Positions 57,025 to 64,000 of a stretch of DNA of 64,000 bases are shown in pieces. Where the stretch lies: positions 12,199,785 through 12,263,784 of the forward strand of contig JAJEKV010000038.1 of assembly GCA_021234155.1 (NCBI GenBank). Reading direction: 5' to 3'. The notes below the pieces were generated by a model that was not told where the DNA came from, ran no database searches, and was given only the letters and a program-made list of their open reading frames with translations. A program made the translations under genes and the position numbers. The DNA comes from Isoetes taiwanensis (Eukaryota > Streptophyta > Lycopodiopsida > Isoetales > Isoetaceae). Numbering within the stretch: the stretch's first letter is position 1; each line of letters starts with the position of its first letter.

Positions 57025-57373
57025 AACAGGGTATTCCACTATGAAAAAACCAGAAATGGATTTCTTTCGAATATATGTTTTGCTTGATGTTACTTTGATC
57101 TATTATTCTCAGGTAATCGAAAATAGGGTGGACGGATTTGCTGGGCGATCTCAAGACTGACCTTTTTGTGCTCATACCAACATGGCTTGGATTCCAGACT
57201 GTATTTTTATGCCGAAAAGATGTAAATCAGTTCTGCATTCAGGGTATTCCACTATGAAAAAACCAGAAATGGATTTATTTCAAATATATGTTTTACTTTG
57301 TTTTACTTTGATCTATTTTTGATCTATTATTCTCAGGTAACTGGAAATAGGCTGGACGGATTTGCTGGGCGAT
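57025..57373. repeat. Direct duplication, two units of about 130 bp
   Basis: 'gggtattccactatgaaaaa' begins at about 57029 and 57242; both units continue with 'accagaaatggattt', 'tactttgatctatt', 'attctcaggtaa' and end 'gtggacggatttgctgggcga' or a close variant. The second unit carries a further 'ttgttttactttgatctat' expansion. The 'ttctcag|gtaa' junction in both resembles a splice acceptor, so these could be copies of one exon boundary, but the exon (VTGNRLDGFAGRFYFEPGQF in copy 2) is not recognised. Confidence 0.85.
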
Positions 57374-59251
57374 TCTACTTTGAGCCAGGGCAGTTCTGGC
57401 CAGAATACTAGTGCACTTGATAATATCTTGTATGTGAAGATTGACCCTGTGGTAGCTGATTGGCCTTGCAAAATTTATGAATGGAAATTCCTTGTTATGT
57501 GGAGGAACTTCTACTTTTTGGAGCAATCTGGACTGATGTGTGACAAATCACAGGTTTAAGATAGTAGTTTTGAGTGTTATGATTTGCTTAAGATTTATGA
57601 GTAACTATGATTTGGCATATATATCGGGACACTAGCATGTATTTTCCCAATCACAAACAAGTTCTAAATCCAAACAATTCTAAATCCAATCCAGTTCTTG
57701 GCTCTGGGGTTTGTATTTTGAATTTACGTTAGAGCAAAAAAACAAATAAAGCTTCGGCTCCATGGCAAGAATCTGAATGTAAATTGAGTTTATACAATAT
57801 ATAAATTTGTGAAAATGTAATCTGTGTTTCAAGGCAAGCGTGAGTGTAAATATGGAATCAATTAAGATCAAAACTTCAAGGCAAACTTGAGTTTAGTGGA
57901 AATTCACAATGCTGTATTCATTTTAATTGCATTCAAATGATGCTTGCTCCATGATGTCTTTTTCCTTTCAATAGATTGAAATTATCAATAGCTAATAAAA
58001 AAACGTTGGGCCCTTTTTTTTTTTGAAAAAATGAGTGCCACGTGTCAATATTTGATTGGCTAGATAGATGTTTCAGAGTGGACCAAACGGGTTGTTTCTC
58101 TAAATTTAAATAAAAGCCACATATATTTTATTTCATTGAGACAACAGCTACATTAAGAAACAACATGTCTACTTCTTAATAGCTACATATCAAATCAAGG
58201 AAAACAACGTTTGAAAATAACAATTTTTTTTAAACCTTATATGTGGGTTTCTTTAAAACTACGTATTGTTTTTTAAGAAAACAATGATAACTTTTAAAAC
58301 CAACATGTAAAAAAAAAACATAATACATATAGAAAAAAAGGATATATCTAATAACTACATATTGTCGTAGTAAAACAACATTTGAAAACAACAATTATTC
58401 TAAAACAATATATGTGGATTTCTTAGATATTACGTATTTTCTTTTGTGAAAACAATGTTAACTTAAAGAACTACAAGTGGAGAAAACAAAACAACATACA
58501 TTGAAAAGGAAAAAAAAAAACTATTTTTTTTTTTCAGTTTTCCACGTATTAATATTCAAACCTACATGTGTTTTTTGGAAGACAAACAACGCGTGGCTCC
58601 TCAAAAAAAAAACAACAGTCAAGAAAAAAACCACACGTCGAAAAAGTTCGGTAAAAACAACACTGAAAAAAAGGACACGTTGACAAAAAAACAAAAAAGT
58701 GTCAGAAAAACCACCGTGGAAAATTTCTGCAAAAAACCACTGTCTCTTTGTGCAAATCCGGATAAACAGGCCACGTGGACTTTTGGGGCCATTTTGGTGT
58801 TGTTTTTGGCATAAAACAACACTTCCGTACAAGTAAAAAACAACTGTGGACCAAAAATTGGGGTCAGTGTGATTCCCTCTTATGGTAAGGTTGGAAGCTA
58901 GTTTTCTCACATAAGATTCCCTGCCACAGACTTCTTGTGCTACTTATTTTGTATTCAGAGGCCCTGCATTCACCATATATGTCGACTGCAAAGGCCCGAC
59001 AAGTCACCGCTTGACTTTTGGGTGCTTAGTTCTCATACTATTGAAGCCATCTATTAGCATCTGCATTCTAACATGGTATATCTGACAACTATTGAAGTCC
59101 TTTAATTTTACAACAAACCATGGTTTGACTTTTCAAACATCCTCTGCATTTGATCATAACACTAGGATGTTCCGTCTTGAATTTCTGAACAATTGCAAGC
59201 GCAAGGAAGATAACAAAGGTGATCAGCATATTTATTGCACACTACATTTTC
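57374..59251. other. AT-rich non-coding stretch
   Basis: 57990-58860 is dominated by A-rich phrases such as 'aaaacaaca' and 'aaaaccac', with 'cacgtg' words at 58029 and 58773. It looks like low-complexity or MITE-derived DNA. Frames at 58477-58910 are lysine- or phenylalanine-rich artefacts. No gene. Confidence 0.5.
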
Positions 59252-59880
59252 CACCACACTAGGCACCACATAGCATATATTACGACATTCATCTTACACC
59301 TCGTTATTCACCACACTAGGCACCACAAAGCATATTAATACATAATTTATTGTACACCATATTTTTCACCACACTAGGCACCACATAGCATATATTACGG
59401 ACATTCATCTTACCTCGTTATTCACCACACTAGGCACCACAAAGCATATAATACATAATTTATTGCACACCATATTTTTCACCACACTAGGCACCACATA
59501 GCATATATATTCAAAGATTTATTTTACACCATATTTTTCACCACACTAGGCACCACATAGAATATATTCGTAAACATTTATTTTACACCATGTTATTTAT
59601 TCACCACACTAGGCACCACATAGCATATATTCAAAACATTTATTTTACACCATGTTATTCACCACACTAGGCACCACAAAGCATATATTTAGAGCATTTA
59701 TTTTTCACCATATTTTTCACCACACTAGGCACCACATAGCATATATTACAGCATGTATTTTACATCATGTTATTCACCACACTAGGCACCACAAAGCATA
59801 TATTTACAGCATTTATTTTACACCATGTGCCTCACCACACTAGGCAGCACATATCATATATCACAGCATTAATAGGCACC
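59252..59880. repeat. Tandem repeat of about 58 bp, eleven copies
   Basis: 'caccacactaggcaccaca' starts at 59252, 59309, 59367, 59423, 59480, 59539, 59602, 59660, 59718, 59775 and 59833. Spacings are 57, 58, 56, 57, 59, 63, 58, 58, 57 and 58. A 19-20-base core is almost invariant; the AT-rich remainder varies. The tail (59880-59955) breaks into shorter 'accacat' repeats. Confidence 0.97.
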
Positions 59881-60908
59881 ACACACCACGAGCAATCACT
59901 AACCACACCAACCACATATCACAAGCAATCACTAACCACATACAACATACCACATTAACAATAAAAAATATGGTGAAGATGAAGAAATGAAATAACCTGT
60001 GATTCTTCCAGATAGTGAGTGGCATGATCCTCTCTTACATTTCGTTCCAATCTTCGAACTTAACATCCTTTGCATTTGGAGACCCTACATTTTCGGTCCA
60101 AAAATTTTGCACAAGTTCTATGATGTGAATTGAGAATTGCATCGCTCTTCTAACCATAGCAAGGCAACTACTCTTGGTCGCTAAACTGTCATTGCTGCTA
60201 GGCTTCTTATTCACAAGTTGAATGGAAGCCCACGAGGTTGCTGACCACAATGCTCTTGGCTTGCAAATCTTTCGCCTCTTCACCAAGCACGCCATCCCAT
60301 TGTGTCATCTTCCAGGAAAATCTCGTAAAACCTCTTTTCTTATCATCAATCACCAAGCCTTTAGTGGTGCTATGGAAATGAAGATAATAATTTCAACACC
60401 ATCCGAAGCGCCTAGTAGAGGCCGTTCGTGGATCCTCCCTCTCACGATGCAATTTTTGCTAATTCTTCTTTAGCTTCCCTTTTTCTTTTCCTTTGGCGTC
60501 TTTTATGATCCCGCTTCTTGTCTCGAGTTCTCTTTTCTTACATTGCTCGGTTTGAGATTGTAGGCAGATTTGCTTCCAAATTAAATGATTCAAAGTATGA
60601 ACGGATTGATCCTAACCGGATTAAGCGCCATAGCCGGTGCTTGAAAAAGGCGAATTGGGTCGTGGGTTTAGGAATCGGTTAGGTGGAGATTGGAATGGGA
60701 CGGGTGGCGTAGGAAATTGGAATGGGCAGGTGGCGTAGGAATCGGGTTGTTGCAGTTCAAGAAATGATTGAATCCGGGCAGTACATGCACTAGGCGCCAA
60801 ACAAACATTTAAAATCGCACCACAAATTTGATATCTCCCACCACATTTTTAGGGGGCGGGGGACACCTGGGTGTTCCACTACAACATGCTTTCACCCAAG
60901 TATAATTT
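59881..60908. other. Non-coding stretch
   Basis: No gene recognised. 'ggtggcgtaggaa' with 'ttggaatggg' is repeated at about 60703 and 60729. Confidence 0.45.
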
Positions 60909-60960
60909 AAGCCACTTCACCCTCCGCCATGGAGGGCAACCCTCCATGCGCAACACCTTG
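60909..60960 (-). repeat. 53-bp hairpin-rich repeat end, copy B
   Basis: Reverse-complement match to 22281-22333 with about four differences. The boundary 'caccttg|ttttccc' here shows what the LINE A-tail replaced at the other site. Confidence 0.75.
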
Positions 60961-61647
60961 TTTTCCCAAGTGTGTATGCTTTCTACCACAGTAAATATGT
61001 AACTTATAGTGCCAACATAATGGCACCTTCATACGATTCTCTATAATTCCAAAGGCATCGGTAGTGTCTTTTGTTTTGAGTTCCGGCATGTTATATATTG
61101 TTGCATAAACCTTTGTTGGCACATGCTTGTGGGTTCCTAGAATGTAATAGGATGAGCATGGCATGACATGATGACGTTGTCCTTTTGAATTGAATAATTC
61201 AATGATGTTCATAAGCTTTTTTTTTTGCATGGTAGTTATGGTAGTATTATCTAATGTAAACATGCTACTATATCCACTAATTTTTTCCAAGCCATGGTAG
61301 ATGTACAACATGAAGTTGCTGCATTGCTATATAACCATCATTCATTTAAATTGGATTTATGTCTGTTCCAAAAGCACGCCACTTTTGCATACCCTTTTTT
61401 CAATATAGTGTTGTGTTGTGTGACATGTTGTTTTGCATTGTTGCAAATTTTTGCATTATAGTAGGAGGGACTAGTCCTTTCTTTGTCAAATAACTCTCAA
61501 GATAGGGATCCATCTCCTTAGTCCGATCTAGTTCGGATGCGTTTTGACAACATCTATCTTGTTTTTACCGGACCAAGCCACTCATGATGGACATGAATAG
61601 TACTAGAAACTCATCCGCATTGAGTAATCGGGTATAAGTTGGTGGAT
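60961..61647 (-). other. Unassigned sequence downstream of the phosphatase-like relic
   Basis: A minus-strand frame at 61311-60907 (134 residues, HVMPCSSYYILGTHKHVPTK near its centre) is open but ends inside the repeat at 60909. No motif was recognised; its last 17 codons are encoded by the repeat itself, so at least that part is not conserved coding sequence. Confidence 0.3.
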
Positions 61648-61968
61648 TTAGAGGCGACCTTGATTATAAAGCACTTTAAGAGCATCATCATCTACTATTA
61701 TGATGTCCTCTTTCTTTTGAATGCCAAGCTGATCCATCATAGTACCAAGATGTTTCACGAAGACCGGCTTGCCATCTGGATCTCTTGGATGTGGAAACTT
61801 TACACACTTACCTTGGTCCCAAATCGTCACAAAGTCTCGATTCATGCCTGGTAACACCCTAAGTACTTCATCAACATTTCTGCGTTCCATTGAGGACCCG
61901 GATGGCAACTCGAAACAATCGAATGCCTCATTCATCATATCTTCTAGTGTGGACGAGAATAGATCCAC
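61648..61968 (-). pseudogene. FCP1/NIF-type HAD phosphatase-like domain, partial
   Basis: The frame has 106 codons and no ATG at its start. It reads in family order: SSMERRNVDEVLRVLP (residues 24-39), 'FVTIWDQGKCVKF' (46-58), 'GKPVFVKHLGTMMDQLGI' (66-83), 'DIIIVDDDALKVLYN' (88-102). These match the middle and end of the FCP1/NIF domain, including the conserved DD. The N-terminal catalytic DxDxT is not seen; upstream (62391-61969) the reading is broken by stops. It is the 3' part of a longer decayed locus and is related to the relic at 37290-37950 by motif order. Confidence 0.6.
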
Positions 61969-64000
61969 TTAGTATTCGATTCTAGAGGGACTTGCTCAAG
62001 TCATCCTGTTAATAAGCTTCTTAGGAAGCGTTTTACCAGGACACCATTGGATCGAAGACAATGATTTTGTCACAAAGCGGTGGAGCCCCGAACCATGGAA
62101 AACGAAGAGTTAGCCATGCAAAAGTGGTCACGCAATACACGCCGCCAGCGTTTTGTCCGTCATAAATAAGCTACATATCGCTTTGGCGTGAATTACCTTT
62201 TCATCGTCCGCTATCATCCCGGCCCGATCGTGGCGTCTACTTCACTCCACGGATGTTTCTTGTTAGAAGCATCAACTCCCGCGGTTTAGTTACGGACCGT
62301 TCTCTTCTATGGAAGCTACCACGGGGGTTTGATTCCTAACCTCGATTGGTTGCATCCGAGCTTGCATGATCATCCGGCTGGTATCGGGGAACTACCGCTG
62401 CCATCGTACCCCAAATTTGGACATTACGGTTGCAATGTTATCAAGCATGGACTTTATATTTTTCTCCATGATCTCACGTTCCCACGCTAGCATTTCAGCC
62501 TTCTCCTCGGGGGTTGCATTGCTTTTTGAACATTCTGGAGTTGCACTTGGAGGCTTTTGTAAACTAGTAGTCTGCCCTTTGAAAGGTACCAAAGCCAATG
62601 GGTTTTTATCTTTGACAGGACCCCAATCAGCCGTGGCTAGTACCTTTTCGAAAAACACTTCAAGGAAATCTCTGGACTGGTCATCGTTGACGAAACTTAA
62701 ACATCTTCTTGATGTCTTCAGGGCTTCTCTACCAATATACCCTCCAACATGTAATTCACAGCAAGTGGTATCAAGTGGTGCAAATGCCTCAACAAGATAG
62801 CTTGCCAGATTGATTGCAAACCTATGTTTATTCAAGGGCCCTTTTTCTTTTGTCAGCAATTCCAGAGTGATGTCTTTCCGGTAGAGGTTAGGAACATCAA
62901 ATTCCTCGCTTTCATTTGCTTCATCCTCATCATCTGCTTTGTAGACGACATTTTTCAAGTTGGGCTCATCGAAAAGAAAACACTGCCACACACCTTTATC
63001 TGATCCCCTTTGCTCTTAGCTACCTCATAGTTGTCATCTGGCACAAGGGATATTATTATGAAGATTGACCTTTAAGCATTCCAAGTCGTATGAAGCCACC
63101 AAAGCATGCATATGAGGCTCTCCTGGGGGACATATGATGACAATAGTAAAGAGCTTTGAGGTTGTTAAGCCTATCAAAACATCTTGAAAAAAACTATTGT
63201 ACCTCCTTCTCTCCTTTTGCGGTCCCTACTATCCAATACAAGCAGAGAAATATTATGAGGGGCCTATTGTTGTATCGGTGAGGGTAGGAGACCTTCATAT
63301 TGTAGAGAGACGGTATTGGAGTGCGAGTGTAAGTCACCACCAACATCTTTCATGACGGCAACCTTTCTTCTCGGCTCAGCCATCACCTTATCCGATAGTT
63401 TTGTGGTGTCTTTGTTGGTTCTTTGATTTCTTTTTTTGCGGTTAATTCCTTCGACTAAAAGACGTATTTCTTGATGTCACGGCCAGACACGCCATACTTG
63501 TCTAGCGGGCCGAGGGATTGACAATGTTACATCAACGGATAGCTTAAAGTTCTTCACCAACCGCTACCTTCATAACTTCGCATGTTCTTTATATGAGTGC
63601 AACAATCAATGAAAGACATTTTGTCCTTAAGCGAAGAAGCCTTCTTGTACGAACTTCTTTGTTTATGCATTGATTTAACAACAAATGATTTCATCATCTT
63701 GAAGGCCCTATACTTTCCTCATCTCGGTAGTCTTTAGATCAAGTATTGAAGTATCTTGAGGAGGCTCTTCCCATTGGAGTGCGGTAGGCGATTCCGGGAG
63801 CATAAGCATCGAACTCGTTCCACTTTCTGAGACCGTCCATAGCAAAGGCGATCTTGTAGGCATCTGTGGGACCTACGGAAGATGCTTGAACATCTCGCTT
63901 GCTTCCTCCCAATTTTTCCTATCTTTTTGCCCTCTTATCTTGGATGATAGTATGAGCCAAGGTCTTTTCAATGCCTTAAACTCCTCCGGACTTCGTTCCT
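61969..64000 (-). pseudogene. Unknown decayed multi-frame gene running off the window edge
   Basis: The longest frame is 62991-62392 (about 199 codons, starts at a GTG, so no real start). It reads '...FDEPNLKNVVYKADDEDEAN', 'CELHVGGYIGREALKTSRRC' then LSFVNDD, and ends near 'IKSMLDNIATVMSKFGVRWQ'. Upstream protein-like pieces in other frames are 'LVPDDNYEVAKSKGDQIK' (shifted by a 2-base GT step at about 62988), 'RREGGTIVFF' (about 63215), 'KLFTIVICPPGEPHMHALVA', 'DAYKIAFAMDGLRKWNEFDA' and 'RSPEEFKALKRPWLILSSKI' (about 63990-63930). No family is recognised with confidence. 'GGTIVFF' and 'GGY.GREAL..sRRC.sF.nDD' recall motifs of SAM-dependent DNA methyltransferases, but that is a guess. Frameshifts and stops make this a pseudogene. 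Confidence 0.45.

Noticed and set aside
58477-58910. Lys-rich and Phe-rich frames
   Set aside because: They arise from A-rich low-complexity sequence read on both strands.

Overview
The window reads as nuclear DNA of a land plant with a large, repeat-rich, gene-poor genome. Protein-coding genes are split by short GT-AG introns, there are LINE and Ty3-type retroelement relics, a PPR (E-type) pseudogene, an LRR-receptor relic, long poly-A and poly-T runs, and many satellites. The style of the PPR, LINE and minisatellite sequence suggests a fern or another non-angiosperm, but this is an inference, not something the sequence proves. No bacterial, organellar or telomere-end features were seen.

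The one clearly intact gene is RPB5/RPABC1 (18259-19212, +, four exons, 208 residues), the shared subunit of nuclear RNA polymerases. Everything else with recognisable homology is broken. These are a Ty3-type retrotransposon fragment (12447-14640, -), an F-box/kelch fragment (15820-16138, +), the 3' end of an L1-like LINE with its A-tail (21508-22280, +), an LRR receptor C-terminus (22814-23925, -), an RTE-like LINE (29005-30566, +), a multi-exon 3-hydroxyisobutyryl-CoA-hydrolase-like copy with a substituted catalytic position (31821-33311, +), two FCP1/NIF-type HAD phosphatase relics (37290-37950 + and 61648-61968 -), and a PPR relic (39345-40300, -). The second phosphatase relic lies at the 3' end of a longer decayed unknown locus running off the right edge (61640-64000, -).

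Layout. 1-10.9 kb is mostly non-coding, with a possible small spliced gene (TATA at 1752, ORF 2744-3157) and a perfect 17-bp hairpin. 10.9-16.9 kb holds the Ty3 relic, a long miRNA-like hairpin (15365-15450) and a striking array of ten 16-bp palindromes (16403-16888). 17-28 kb contains RPB5 and decayed LINE and LRR DNA. 28.1-31.5 kb is an RTE LINE between two inverted copies of a palindromic repeat family that has four copies in the window. 31.8-40.3 kb holds the hydrolase, phosphatase and PPR relics plus a duplicated hairpin whose stem changes compensate each other. 40.7-41.6 kb is a second palindrome cluster.

From 42.7 to 60 kb the window is dominated by satellites: a 19-bp minisatellite in several blocks (42.8, 48.8-50.3, 54.6-55.6 kb), an approximately 810-bp tandem repeat inside it (50.5-53.4 kb), an approximately 156-bp repeat, approximately 58-bp repeats at 45.8 and 59.3 kb, and telomere-motif palindromes at 53.4 and 53.7 kb.

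No operon-like cooperation between genes is visible. The shared theme is palindromic or hairpin DNA at several unrelated places, which is the most worthwhile material for follow-up. All motif and exon positions were read by eye from the sequence; no alignment or database search was run.
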